Shown: one piece after another, positions 34,560 through 47,429 of the stretch
Layout of the letters: each line of letters starts with the position of its first letter
How positions within the stretch are numbered: position 1 is the stretch's first letter
NCBI RefSeq assembly: GCF_009389715.1
Contig: NC_052399.1
Coordinates: 24,127,146-24,191,145, forward strand
DNA: 64,000 nucleotides
Origin: Phoenix dactylifera
Lineage: Eukaryota > Streptophyta > Magnoliopsida > Arecales > Arecaceae
Direction of reading: 5' to 3'
Program-made: the position numbers and the translations under genes
Notes under the pieces: model-generated
The model's input: the letters and a program-made list of their open reading frames with translations, nothing else
What the model was told of the DNA's origin: nothing
Database searches by the model: none

Positions 34560-37030
34560 TATTCTTTTTAATTTTTCCTTTCTTTTTTAATATAAGAAAA
34601 CACTAATTTCCATGACAGATCTTTCTAAGTGTATAACTGATAGAACTCTTTTTTTAAAAAAATCTTTTCTTTTTAATAATAATGTAGGAGCATGACAAAT
34701 AAGAATGTCCTGAGTCTTGGGAAGCACCCCGCAAAATCCACAGAACTTCCTTCAAAGCGTGGTAGTAGTTTCTTGTTCCACCAGAAACTTTCTAGTCTCT
34801 GTTACTTCAAATCCCTTTTTTACTGTTCTAACTCCATAATTTACATATATTATGAGAAATGATTAACCGACCTGTCATGTGTCTTTGACAGGAACCTTCA
34901 ATCTATCTTGTAGAAAAAGCTAAGCAGCAGTCAATCTATATTGTGAAATCATATATTTTAGGAGGCTACGGAAGGAGTAAAATATGGAATTTTAAGTTCA
35001 GGGCAAGCTGTTCTTGTGCTGCATTTAGAATTCACTGGAAAGAAAAAAAAAAAAAAACAGGATGTTTCATTCTATGGAAAAGGTGATTTACGGTGTTCTA
35101 TCTATACTACCGTTTCCCAATTGGGAAAGTTCTTCCTTTCCCAAGTGAAACTCGTTCCTCCTTCCAGCTCACCGCCTTCCATTGACGGCCCAATTGGGTC
35201 CTTATAAGCTTCGTCTGCTCGATTCTCAGTGCCATCGTCTCTACCCACAGTTGCTGAAGTTACCTCATCTGAATAGGAAATTGAAATCGGCATATTAACA
35301 GGGTGAACACACACACACACAAAAAAAGGCAACGAGCAACACGCAAGTTGATGAAAATGGAGACGGTGATATAAGCACCCAAAACTATACCACATGAAAC
35401 ACGAGTCCTTGCATTTATTATTAATGGTGGATGCTCACAAGGATGTCGTATATACCATGATTATTCTAGGTAAAGAGAATCATTCAAAGGTGTAATATGA
35501 AAGGATTTATTTCTATTGAAGTTGTCATTGGTAAGCAAGTTTTGCCCGTCAACGTTGATTGTTTTGGGTTGGATTTTATGGATCTATTGTGTTAACAAAT
35601 TTAGCATGCCTGCACAAATTGACGACACCGAAAAATTTGTATATTTTGGGTTGGATTCTATGGATCCATCGTGGTAATTAACGTTTTGCATTCTTCGATT
35701 CGATGTTTGGTATCTGTGCCATCTAGTCATCGCACTTTGGAGATTAGTTGAGCTACGAACCACCTTCACACATGCTTCTGAGTCCTGACTAATGTTTGTC
35801 AAACATCTGCCTCCATTTCTATGATGGAGCCCATTACAGCATTATTTGTCGAGTGGGAAGGAAAAATATCCTGTGAAAAGAATTTATTTGTTTACGGTAT
35901 CTTCTTTTGAGAGATCTCTACTAGCTTCTCTGGTGGTGGAAGAAGATATCCTAATTGGGGGGTAAAAAACATTGATGAAAAATTAGCACTCAGCATAGGG
36001 TGATGATTAAAAGAATGTATGTCCTCCACCTGGAAGGACATATATTCGACGACGCTACCTAACTTCCTCTTCAGCTCCATGTTTGAGATAGTCAGATAGG
36101 AAACAATTTTATCAAAGATGGATATATACTTGCTGTGGGATAGACTTGGTGATCTTTTTAGGGAAAGCAGTTAAGTCCAAACTCTGTTTATGTGCTTTTG
36201 AGTTTTTTTTAACTGCTGGAGTGCGACGTTATTGAAGGCAATCAAAAAAGTGGGTCAATATATCTGAACAGTAATAATAAATTTGTTGAAAGTTTTGAAA
36301 TTTGACGGCCTTAAAGTTAATTATTTGTTTATCTCGAATTTTTCAGTATTTTAATTTTTTTAAGTTTCAAAAAAAAAAAAAATCTTTTACTCTATGCTTG
36401 TTTTATAACTAGTGGGTTGTCGAGATAAAAATGACTTTATCCAAGCAAAGACTGTTGAATAACTTTATCCAAGCAAATTAAGAGAAATATATAGTTATTC
36501 CTTTATTCAAATATCCCGATTAAAAACCTAGTTGCGTCCACAAAATCTTCTATTACGCCAGTACTATCTTCATCCTCTCAAAAAACCTGTATCTGTATCA
36601 TCTTCGTGATGTTGAGAGAGTGGTGATAGGTCTCCCATCTTTCCCCTGGGAGATAAAAATGACAGCAAGAAAAATTCTACCACAAAGTCTTTGGTCATTA
36701 TTCTATTAATCTGTTTGTAAGAATCTAATCTCAGCACTGTCAGCAGGCACACCAAAACATCATCCTATAGGCACCGAAACATTCATTTTACTTGCAAAAT
36801 TTCAATCCTTCAAGTAGATATCAAATTGCATCACTGGCTTTTTGCATAAATCTAGAATTGAATCAGAAGCCATGACAAAACAAACCATATGCAGAACTAC
36901 TTCCCTTTATTCTCGAATAAAAGTCATTAATAGAATAATGACCAAGGATTTATTCCCACGCACTAATATGGCACCATCCCCACATACATCTTAAACACTT
37001 CAGAAAGAAAGAAAGAAACTGCACCCTATC
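34560..37030. other. intergenic, no gene recognised
   Basis: Follows the 3' UTR of the acidic protein gene. Contains an (AC)n tract near 35308-35320, an inverted pair CCCAATTGGG near 35117, and two similar passages at about 35,570 and 35,645 sharing TTTTGGGTTGGATT and TATGGATC, a small local duplication. No coding sequence is supported. Confidence 0.35.
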
Positions 37031-37032
37031 TT

Positions 37033-37533
37033 TTATCCAGCAGCAGCAAAAGCAGGAGGAGCCTTCAGGACTTCTTCGACTTTCTTAGCCATGTCTTCGA
37101 GACCAGTCTGCAGATAAGCGGTCAAGCCATCTCGGGTCCAGCCCTTCACCGGTTCGGACTCGAACGACCACTCGAGCTTGCACCCACCTCCTCCCTCCAC
37201 CTCGAGAACCTTGAACGTCGCGACGTACCGGTCGAACCCCACGTTGCTGTCGGTGACCTCGTAGCAGTAGCTCCGAGCCACGGGATCGAAAGCTAGCAGT
37301 TTTTCCTTGGCCCACATCACGGGCTCCCTGTCGTCGCCTGGCGCGGTGGCGCAGTACCGAGTGCAGCCCGGTTGGCCCTCGATGCCGGCCACCTTCTCGC
37401 ACACGGCGATGGCGGGGAGCCACAAGTGAAGGCTGAAGAAGTTGGAAAGGAGAGACCAGGCCTGGTCAGCCTTCGCGTTTGGGAGATCGATGGAGGCTTT
37501 GCCTTCCCATTTTTCTAACTGGTTCTGCTCCAT
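37033..37533 (-). CDS. lachrymatory-factor synthase-like SRPBCC protein
   Basis: An intronless 166-aa protein beginning MEQNQLEKWEGKASIDLP, the start typical of plant lachrymatory-factor synthase-like proteins. Landmarks include ADQAWSLLSNFFSLHLWLP, EGQPGCTRYCA, the WAKEKLLAFDP block, YEVTDSNVGFDRYVATFKV and a C-terminal amphipathic helix with GLEDMAKKVEEVL. This is the START/Bet v 1 (SRPBCC, polyketide cyclase) fold, which binds small hydrophobic ligands in a cavity. In onion the founding enzyme rearranges 1-propenesulfenic acid; relatives in non-Allium plants have no established substrate, so only the family is claimed. It is GC-rich relative to its surroundings, with no signal peptide; probably cytosolic. 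The length matches the family. Confidence 0.9.
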   Translation of the reverse strand: MEQNQLEKWEGKASIDLPNAKADQAWSLLSNFFSLHLWLPAIAVCEKVAGIEGQPGCTRYCATAPGDDREPVMWAKEKLLAFDPVARSYCYEVTDSNVGFDRYVATFKVLEVEGGGGCKLEWSFESEPVKGWTRDGLTAYLQTGLEDMAKKVEEVLKAPPAFAAAG

Positions 37534-37559
37534 GGGCTAAGGTGGTGATGGTGGGGTGC

Positions 37560-38239
37560 CTTATGTTCTTTTATGGACAAGGGGGGCGGATGACTGAATA
37601 ATCAATGGTGGGAATCTTTAGGACGAGTGCAAAAAATTCCAGGCCATTAACCTTAATTCTTGAGGACCACCACAAAAGGATATGAGCGAATAAGGGACCC
37701 GACCCAAAGCACACGTCTTATATTTTAAATGTGAAGGTTATCATTTTATGTCAGATACTCTACGGATTATGAGATTATGGATATCTTATGTGGATACAAT
37801 GCCATCCAAATGTGAGAGCAGTCCTAGATATCTTTTATGACAACTCTATTATCCAAATATTTTTTTTTTTGGCAAAACTAAATTAGCTTTCCAATTTTTT
37901 TTATCAAATATCTCTATTTTATTTAAAAATATTTTTAGAGAGTCAAAAGGTGTTTCTGACCCATAAAAGCTACACCAAATAGGGCCTTAATTAACCATTA
38001 ACAACTTTTCCATGCCTTATACTTGCCTGGAAAATTCTATTCCGTGCTATCGTTTTATATTCCAACCAATCATGCTTATTTATATTCCATGGCCCGCACG
38101 TTCCATCCGCATTATAAAAAAATTGGCCCAACATCTTGCGGGTTGAGCTAAGCTTGGGTTACAAACCTTTGGCCCGAGTTTAGAATTGGGGTGAGCTTGG
38201 AGTAGTGATTGATTATCCCTGTAGCCCAACCTAACTCAT

Positions 38240-38240
<1 letters not shown>
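37560..38240. other. intergenic, no gene recognised
   Basis: Upstream of the LFS-like gene. No clear promoter motif is claimed. A GGCCC-rich passage at 38,120-38,230 resembles the one near 28,500. Confidence 0.35.

Positions 38241-38242
<2 letters not shown>

Positions 38243-38327
<85 letters not shown>
38243..38327. repeat. (TA)n microsatellite
   Basis: About 42 TA units without interruption. Confidence 0.97.
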
Positions 38328-38330
<3 letters not shown>

Positions 38331-39173
38331 CTATATATATTTCATAAAAATGTAGCAAACATGGAATACTAGAAATTGTCTGTAATATAGTCAATGTGCT
38401 GATGCACCCCAAAGAAAGAAAATGCTTCCACAACTAACTTCTTCTAATTCCAATATACTTAACCATGCTATCAGGCAGTAGCTACATGTAGAAGAATTGC
38501 CATGCATGGAACCGAGGGACGGGACAAAGAAAAGGGAGGGCATTCAAAGAAAATTGGTCGCATTAACATGTATCCATCTCTGCACACACCCCAGTCCCCA
38601 CCCCAACCAGGCGAAAAAAATAATAATAATAACAATGGCAAACTAATAATATATGTCACTCGAGATTTATTTATAAAGGACCTACTTAGCTAACTCGATC
38701 GGTTGATATCATAGTAATTAACAAATCTATTTGTTAAATGTTCATTAGCAAATGAGATCATTGAAATTTTTATTTTTATTTTTTGAAATTTTATGTAAAA
38801 ATTCCTTTCTTTTGACTAAGTAGTACGAAAATATTTAAGAATAAAAATTATAGACTTTCGAGGAAACTAAAATTGTATTGGTCATCAATTTGAAAAGTGA
38901 AAAGAATAGGAGAGATGTCGAAAAATATTAAAGGTTTGATACGTGCATTCTTTTTTCACAGTAATATGCTTGGTTGTTGTGAGGTGTGCGGATGAGAATT
39001 TATAGGTTTTGGAAGCAACGAGGACAAGATACGGAGAGGAAGGCGCATATTTTCTGTGCAGTCCAAAGATTGCCTTCTCTCAGCGGCCGTCGGCTAAGTC
39101 CTCTGCGATATTATGGATATATGATATTGATATGCTACGTGACCAGAATCAAGCCAGCGTTGTCTTATCCAAG

Positions 39174-39176
<3 letters not shown>

Positions 39177-39216
<40 letters not shown>
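39177..39216. repeat. (TA)n microsatellite
   Basis: About 20 TA units, 375 bp left of the second TRIM element. Confidence 0.95.
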
Positions 39217-39217
<1 letters not shown>

Positions 39218-39591
39218 CTTCCAATAAGCAGAGATGTCGAAATTCTTGCAGGGGCTTGCTTTATCATTATTTTATTAAAATGGAAGGTGGGAACCATCTA
39301 GGATTTATTAAATGGTATGTACGATATTTATATGATTATGATGTACTCTTTCAACTTTTGCCCACCTCAATAAAAATGGGTAAGGAATTCTGCAAGAGCG
39401 TTTTTAATAGTTTGTTTACCGGAAAGTCCTTGATAATAGAAATAGAGATAAATTGAGCTTAAGTAATTTCATTTCTAAGATTGCCGCGAACTTGAAGAGT
39501 TGAAGGCCATATTGTTCTTCTCCTTTCATAAGCACCAATACAGTATGGTTAATGGATAGCCAATTATAAGTTTAAGATCATGTGGTAACGC

Positions 39592-40159
39592 TATAACAAC
39601 CCAAGATCTAATCCAAAATGGCTAGCCATAAGGCATTATTTGAATTTTATGATCATGTATAAGTAAGCAAAACCTACCCAGCAAATAACCGATATGAAAC
39701 TAAACACACGTGTGCATAGATTCTCACATACTCTTCCATTTAAGCCATGACGTCCTCGTCAGACTAAGGATCCAAATCTATTCAAATCTAATCACAAACA
39801 CCACAATTGGCCCGTGGTTAGCTTCAATGAGCCCGTATTGTAGCGTCTTTTTTGAGAAGACTCAACTATCTTGAAGAAGCAAAATGCAAGAGAGAGTTTT
39901 CCAGTACCGAAGCAAAGTACCATGCCCCGGCATACACTACTGGAGAGATTGTATGGCTCCGTCGGTGACTTTCAGATTTCATTTCCATATGAACTATAGG
40001 CTGGATCTGTTATAATATCATTTGTAACAACCTGAGACCTCACTCAAAATGACTAGTCGAAAGATACTATTTGAATTTCTTGATCCTATATAAGTAAGTA
40101 AGATATACCCATTGAATAATCGATGTAAGACTAAATACACACCCACATATATCCTCACA
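39592..40159 (-). mobile_element. TRIM (miniature LTR retroelement), copy 2
   Basis: Direct repeats of 137 bp at 39592-39728 and 40023-40159 match, in reverse complement, the LTRs of the element at 14615-15052: they carry the AACAAC start, the AAAATGGCTAGCC-type block, TATAAGTAAG and the CTCACA end. The internal segment shares a block with copy 1, the reverse complement of AGATTTGAATAGATTTGGATC and its surroundings, but is longer (about 294 against 165 bp). No target duplication is clear. By eye the LTRs are roughly three-quarters identical, so this is an old, non-coding fossil. Confidence 0.78.
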
Positions 40160-40406
40160 TATCTAATTTTAGTCCCTAAAACCAAGAACATATGTAGTTC
40201 TTAAAACCACCTTGTGCAGTCATGCCACAACACATTGCTTTTTCGCATTCCTAAATCCATTTGTTAAGCTAAAAATATACAAAACGATGATTATCTAGCT
40301 TTCACAAATATCACTCCCTGTTGTTACGTAAAAGAACATAAAGATGGACTAGAATTGATTAAGCTTTTAACGACCAGGCTTGCGTTGCCCGATTGCCTGT
40401 ATCAAA

Positions 40407-43400
40407 CTAGGAGTGCCACAGTCCTTGTGGGCATTGCTGCTGTAATCTCTTCTTCATCCAGTCAATGATGTCTGTACCTATCTCATCACGTTCAGGTTCA
40501 AAGAGGAGATCATGCAAGAAGCCCTCATAGAGCTTTATATCTTTGTATACCGAGGCAGCCTCATTATATAGATCCTGTGAAGCCAAAGGATCAGTGACCC
40601 TATCCGCCGTTCCATGCAGCACCAAGAAAGGGATAGTGACTGATTTCAGGTTCTGCAACAGATAAGAAGACATGCGTAGGATCTCGTGGCCTGTCCGAAC
40701 CCTTATTGGCCCAGTGTAGACCAAAGGGTCGGAGTACTTGGCTAACATAGCAGCAGGGTCCCTGGACACTGGAATGCCCCTTCTGTTAGCTCCCTTGAAT
40801 TGGTACTTGGGGAGCAAGAGTGAAACAATTGGAGCCACAGCCTGCAACAAGTGGAAAAAGATGCAAGTGAGTATCCACCTGGTGTTACTCAGGAAGGATT
40901 CATAAATCAAGTAGATGGTTTTGATCAGAGCAAATCAAATGATTGATACTTAAAATTGTCATCTACTCTCCCCCAAGAATTCATTGTATGTTAGACTGCT
41001 CACATCTTGACCAGCCGAAAACTAGTGAAGCACAATTAGAAGTCATATATACCGTTTGTGTATCCTATTACTGTCATGAGAAGAGATGCCATTATCACAA
41101 TAATTGTAGTATGATTGTTTTTCCCTACACTACTCACACAGCATGCCAACTTGGTTAGAGCATCAAGGCTCACGGACGAGTTTTGGCCGAGCTCTAGGAA
41201 AACCTGGAAAAGGAGGCAGGGGCCAAGCTAAGCTAAACCTGAACACATGCATGGTTAAAAAGAGGTGTACCCAAGTTCTTGTTGATGCTCCAGCATGTGA
41301 AATATCACAAGCAGAAGCAGAGTCATTAAGCTTATATGATCAAACTTATAGAAAGATTTGGCACCATCAACATAACCTGTTGATGACATTGTAGGATCAT
41401 AGTCTGGCAAAAAGAAATAGCTATGTAAGAGAACCCCTGATGGACCAAGAAACAGAAATGTTATGAATTCATCAGGTGTACTTCAAGTCAAAACCTGATA
41501 GGCCGCAAAGTTTGGGCATCAGTAAACAGTTCTGTGAATGAAGTAGATCCATGAGGTGTACTTTTGGAGCCATGGAGTTGCATCTTTGTCAATGCCCTAA
41601 CTACATATTGGCATGGATTGTCTGATTGATCATATAGACAGCGGTGAAGACTGACCCTAAAGTCATGGTTGATGAATTACGTCTAACAAGCGACCTTCAA
41701 CCAGCACATCACCAATGTCACTTCAATGTCATAATAAAAGATTTCCATGTGAAGTAAGATTATTTCACATCTTAGAAATCAAAGGCACAACCATGATAAG
41801 CAGAGAAAAATTACAGATTCCAGGGTATATGCACATTCTCATTATTTTTTTTTGTGTGTAATTCGGGTGTTGTTTCAAAATAACTAAAACAAAAGTTCTA
41901 GAGAGCCATTCTTGCAAATTACACATGAAGTAATGTATAATACAAAAAACATGTATGGATAGATGCATATGGAACAAATTCTATGCAGTTCATGCAAGAA
42001 GAGAGCATGAGAATAAATTACCCCAACTATTGGATGAGCTGGCTTTACACGCAGTGCTGGTGATGTTAGAATAATCCCTTCTAACATGGCCTCAATACGA
42101 GGATATGAAGCTGCCTGTTAAATTCCATAGTTATTAATAACCCCAATAACGGATAGGAAGTATAACAATCCAATTCCAAATGATGATGATATCTCATGGC
42201 ATTACCTTTAAAACCACAGCCCCACCAGTAGAGTGACCAAAAAGAAAACAAGGTACTCCAGGATTCTCTGATCTAATTTTCTCCAGGAAGATTCCCTGCA
42301 AATATGGACAGATAAAATAAATATCATATCATTAAAAACAAAGTGTATATTGTCAGGAGAGTTCCAAGCCACATTAAACTGAACATCAATTAAGAAACTT
42401 ACAGTGTCCTCAACAACATAATCTAATGAAGGCACATAACCATGTAATCCATCACTGCCACCATGGCCTGTCAAAGATCAGAAAGTACTTGTTATTTTTA
42501 ACTCCTCTCCATGTTTGCCAATATGCTAAGTGTTCTTAAAAAGAAAAATGAACATATCTACTTGAACCATTAACATCACAAGAATACTCTAGCACGATAA
42601 TCAATTAGTTGGTACGCAGTACCAAAGACTAACTGGAAACCAAGAAGTAACTGGATCAAGGTGAAAAGAATGGAATAATTACCAAGTACAACCAGCCAGC
42701 TTTTCTGGTGTATGCACAAGAGCATTAGAAGAGCTATATTTGGATACCGGTAAATAGTTTAAATAGGACATACATGCAGTAAAAGAAATCAATTAAATAT
42801 GTTGCAGAAATTCTGTTCATCATTTTTGTCATGCTAAGCAGTTTATGACCAAATTATTATGATAGACACAAAGGCTGAACAAAGAACAGATTCATGTGGC
42901 TGAGAAAATGATGCAGATGCAATAATTTTGGACAAATATCATTGATGCACAATTTCAGCTGAATTTGTATATACACTTTCCATCAAACATTATATGGATT
43001 CGCTTCAGCATAGACATGCAGACAACTACTTGAGTTACAGCAACCAGCATGAATGTGCAACTGTTCGGGGTAAAAAACAATGAAATGATTGAAAATAGCC
43101 ATGTACCCACCTATCCAATCCATCGCGTAGAGTCCAAAATTGCATGATGTTAGCTGCTTAGCAAAGTGTGCATATCTTCCACTGAAAATAGAGACCAGGA
43201 AGAAACCAGATAAAATTCTAAATAATTAGGTGATATATTAGTCCACTTCTGGTATAAGCATCTTTCACCATTGGTTGGATTAACAGAAATCCAGCAAAAA
43301 AAAGGAACAAAAGGAAGATCCACACCAGACACAACCATCAGACAGATTGGATGGTGCCATGTTGAGGCCTATTACTTCAAAAAGTGATGATTCCAAAATC

Positions 43401-46400
43401 CAATATATCATAGGCATAATGCCTAGCACTAGCAGCCATCCAATATGAGTCTGATGAACTGCATTGAGGGATCATGCGAACCAAATAGTATCCAATTGCA
43501 GAGATAGAAGAAGGCCCGAAATATTAAAAAGATCAAAGAATATATATCATACTTCCTTACCTGTGCTCATTGAGCCCATGTATAATCACCAAAATACCTC
43601 TGGCAAATACAACACAAACAAACTTTAGCAAACAATATCTTATACAGATCATAAAACAAACTAATTGTCGGCCTCAAATTCAAAGATAAAACTAGAAAAC
43701 AAAGACAAAAACTGAAGTCATTTGTGGACAACATCCCTCCATCATCTTCCGTTAATAAAGGAAAAAGCACCAAGACACTGTTACTATACAATGCAATGCC
43801 ATCAGAGCTTTTCAGAAAGAGAATGGCAGGGGCAGCTATTTTATTTGCAGCATACAAGCCAAGGTTCGCCGTACCGGTACCGAACCCCGTACCGGTGCCG
43901 CACTAGTATAGGCGTACCGAGTGTCGGTACGGTACCGTACGCTCGGTACCGACCGTACCGACATTGGTGTACCGATACCGGTATCCATCGGTACGGGTAC
44001 GGTACGCTTGGTACCGACTGGTACCGACCGGTACAGCGAACCTTGATACAAGCTCTACAGGAGGATGGTGTCCTGGTGTGCCGAACTCTTTATATGTATA
44101 AACTTATATAAGCCATGCTTGATGCTAGCAGTTTGGAGATTAGCATACTGGAAAAGATTAACAATTAACAAAGAATATGTTTTATCTTGTATATCAATAT
44201 TCTCTAGCACAACCAATGCATGAACAGTCAACCTCTAATTGGCTAGCTAAGAGCCATTTAAGCATACTGGCTTCGTATCAGAGTCCAGATTAGTTCTAAC
44301 TGTCCCTTTGAAGCCAAAGGGGCTATACATCTCAGAGTTCTGTAGGTGAGAAAATATTAAATACTTGAGAACTATATTCTAGCAAAACAATTTGCTCATT
44401 GTGAGGAAAGAAGAAACAAGCAAGATGGTAAAATGCAACTGCAAAAGATCTTCAAAGTTTCATGCAGTGAAACCACCTTAGAAGTTCTGATTTTGTTACT
44501 TTGACTAAACCACAAAACACGTGTATTATGTCCCAAAATTATTCATAATCAGGCGCTAAAGCAGCTGCCTGGAGATCTAAACCTAAGCAATAATTGCCTA
44601 CAGAAGGTAAAACAACCATCCAGAGTTTCCAATGATTAATTTGCTGTTTAAGCAGTCTAAGACCTAGAGCAGTCACTTGACCCATACAAGTCATATAGTA
44701 TAGTTAATAACAATTAAGTTAACAAAGAACATACTATTATAAGCATTGTTGATTAGCAGTAAATATATAAGTTTTATCATATACTTAATAACTTGAAACA
44801 TTTGTGCCCCTGCCAGCATGGTGCAAACCACATTCAAGGATAACTAACAGATGAAGAGGGGAAGAAGAAAATTGCCTGTTTTCCCATAGCCACTCAGCCT
44901 CCTTACTTTGTATCCTCTGCTCACCACCTGTTCTCTGTCCTCTAACACAGGTATTCTCCTTAGTCAATTTCCATGCCCCATTCTTTCACCTCTTTCTTCC
45001 TCCATTTCCTCTTCTTCTCCTATTCATTTTTCCTCCCATTATCTCTCCTTTCTCTTCCTCCTGTTTTTCCTTCTCTTCTTCCTCCTTACTTTAACTATTC
45101 TTCTTTCCTTCTTATTATACCGGCCCCTGCTCACCTGTGACTAGCCTACACGCAAACCCGGGCTGGCCAGTGTGCTTCACCAGCCACTTGCCTGCTACCC
45201 TCCAAGAAAAGTGTTCAAGCTCGTCATCAATCATAGTATATCTACCTAAGTTAGCAGTTGTACTATCAAGCCTCAATGTCTTGTTTCTTGCATTTATGAC
45301 CTTGCTTTTTTTGAATGCTGATAACAATATATACCCAACTTACTAACTTCCAGATGTGATAGCTAATCAACAACAATCCATGTTCCACTTAATATAATCC
45401 AAAATTTGAAAGCTTTCTACAGGGTCTATAAATCCTAATGCCCAAGCTATATAAACTTTTCAATAATCACAATGAGAGACCTGATTTATGGCATAAAAAA
45501 AGCTCAAATATCTAAAATTGGATTGAAGTATCTGTTAGCGGCATATGGTGCAAACATTGAGAAAAGGACCTAGCAGGTAAACCATAAATTCTTATAGTCC
45601 ACACAGACTGCTTGATTCGGTAAAATATATAAAAAATGCAATATTGCTAATGAATGTTTACATTCCCAATAAAAGTTCTAGGTTGAATGTGAGCAACTTA
45701 TACCACAAGATAATGGGTTGCCATTCGGGAGGCTAACACCATGAACTAGTAAAAATCTTTTTATCTATTAAAGATCATATGGCTAACTGATAACATATAT
45801 CAGAGAAGAGCATATGCGAATCTTGACCAATCCAAAAGTCACCCCTTGGATTGTATGATTCTCATATCTTAGAAATATCCTATCAGGCAGTGATATCAAA
45901 ACAAAAAAAAAAAATTATATTAATACAAGTGATTAAGTCAGAGGACAAAAACTAATAATTTAAGCGACAAACCTGCTGCTAAATCATTTTAATGGCCATT
46001 CAACTAGGAACAGCATGCATGTAGGTAACGTAATGGTGCAACTTTACTGTCTGAACCTAGAGAGTTCAAGTGAAATAGCCATCTGAAACAATGACTAACA
46101 ACGAGAACAGAACCTAATAGAAGAGTGTAATGGGATAAGGACTTGAAAGTTTCGTGAAATTAAAGAAAATCATAATATATCAGCAGCAGACAGAAATATA
46201 CAACAAGAAAAGGATATAGTTTCACAAAAATCATTGTGCGACACAAGATTGTATCAATTAAGGCTTAAAAGTATTCTACATGTCAATTACAAGCTAATTT
46301 CATACTTACATTTTGGATATGACACAAGCATCAACAGAGCAAAAATGGCTAAAGAATAGATGTATCACACAACTTATAGGACGAATCTATCATTTTGGTA

Positions 46401-47290
46401 ATTCCAAGCATCCACTCGATGGAACTCAGATGCTTCATATAATTCAAGATGTCCAAAGACAAGCTTGAAATGATGGCTGGGAACTGAGAAACTCCCTGAT
46501 TTTGAGCTTTGTTCGAGGTATGATGTCCCAAAACAGTTCAATTGTTTGACAGACGAAGAAGACTTTTTTTTTTTTTGAAGCCAAAACAAAATTTTTTCAA
46601 CCGAGTATTCCAGTATATGCAAAAAATAAAATGTTATCATTTTAAGATACGAGCGAGAGACCTAATAAACCAAAGTTTCCGATAAGAAACGAATCAATCA
46701 ATAGAAATCCTTAAAAACCCAAAACTGCGACTAAAACCAACTTTATATCGATTTGTTGCCATTGGAACGAACCCCGACCAAAAGATAACCAAAATCCATA
46801 GAGATCAAAAGATACGGCAAGCAGTGGATAGACGAACCCACTTCATATGTCCAGCCGATGGAACCCACAAGCGGCAGAAGAGGGCGTTCCTCCTGGAACC
46901 CAGGAACACGAACGTCTCCCACCTACAGCCACCGTCCCCGCCATCCGACGGGTGGACCATCGCCAGCTCCTCCGCCAGCGCCCGCCGCCTCCGCACGTCC
47001 TCCTCCTCCTCCTTCTTCGCCGTCCAGCCCTTCCTAGCCCCCCTTCCTCCCCCACTCCGCCGCGGCGACGCCAGAGGGGAGGCCGCCGCCGCCGCCGCCT
47101 TGGAGCAGACCGGACTCCGACCGCTCCGGCGGAGGACGAGGAGAAACCATAGAAAGATCGCGTGGAAGAAGACAAATATCCGCAGAACCGACCTCGGCGA
47201 CGGCACCGACCGGCGAATGTTCCTAAACACCGGGATTATGCGGCTGCTAGCACCAGATGTCAGCTCCTCCACCGGGACGCTCCTCTCCAT
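40407..47290 (-). CDS. monoacylglycerol lipase-like alpha/beta hydrolase
   Basis: Seven exons: 47290-46842, 43599-43561, 43181-43111, 42467-42403, 42295-42206, 42114-42022, 40841-40407, giving 1242 nt (413 aa) with GT-AG borders and phases that all agree. The family is the plant MAGL/caffeoylshikimate-esterase-like (hydrolase_4) group. Residues 35-53 are hydrophobic (VLRIFVFFHAIFLWFLLVL), a membrane anchor or part of a targeting region, followed by an Ala-rich, basic linker. Catalytic parts visible: oxyanion-loop VIIHGLNEHSG at 154-164, nucleophile elbow GHSTGG with Ser230, an acid residue in HGTADRVTDP (about 345-354), and His379 in YEGFLHDLLFEP. The expected reaction is release of fatty acid from monoacylglycerol or hydrolysis of a related ester; the true substrate cannot be told from sequence. 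Intron 1 is 3.2 kb and carries a GTACCG-rich transposable element. Confidence 0.94.
43860..44045. mobile_element. GTACCG-rich hAT-like MITE with 8-bp target duplication
   Basis: The left end CAAGGTTCGCCGTACCGG and the reverse complement of the right end, CAAGGTTCGCTGTACCGG, match at 17 of 18 positions. The flanks carry an exact 8-bp duplication, ATACAAGC (43852-43859 and 44046-44053). CAAGG fits the YARNG tip of hAT elements, which make 8-bp duplications. The 186-bp interior is built of overlapping GGTACC and GTACCG words, so it can fold extensively. It is non-coding and lies in intron 1 of the lipase-like gene. Confidence 0.8.
44906..45125. repeat. pyrimidine-rich tract in intron
   Basis: About 220 bp on the plus strand dominated by C and T (CTTCTTCC, TTCTCTTCC motifs), a purine tract on the transcribed strand of the lipase gene's intron 1. 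The open frame across it is compositional. Confidence 0.5.
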
Positions 47291-47429
47291 CTCGTCGTCT
47301 TCCTTTGCGGCGGCGCTACGTTTCCTTTCTTCTTCTTCTCTCCCTTGCCGACGGTCGTTTCTTAGCGAGAGGGAGACGAAGAATGGAGGAAGGCAAGGGG
47401 CCTTCTCTTCCCGGCTTTTAATCTAGCGT

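Noticed and set aside
38986-39456. 156-codon plus-strand frame
   Set aside because: It runs through the (TA)n microsatellite and has no family resemblance.
43860-44045. GTACCG array as a regulatory-factor binding cluster
   Set aside because: The inverted ends and exact flanking duplication explain it better as a transposed element.
46824-47426. 200-codon plus-strand open frame
   Set aside because: Antisense of GC-rich exon 1 of the lipase-like gene, whose own frame joins the downstream exons in phase.
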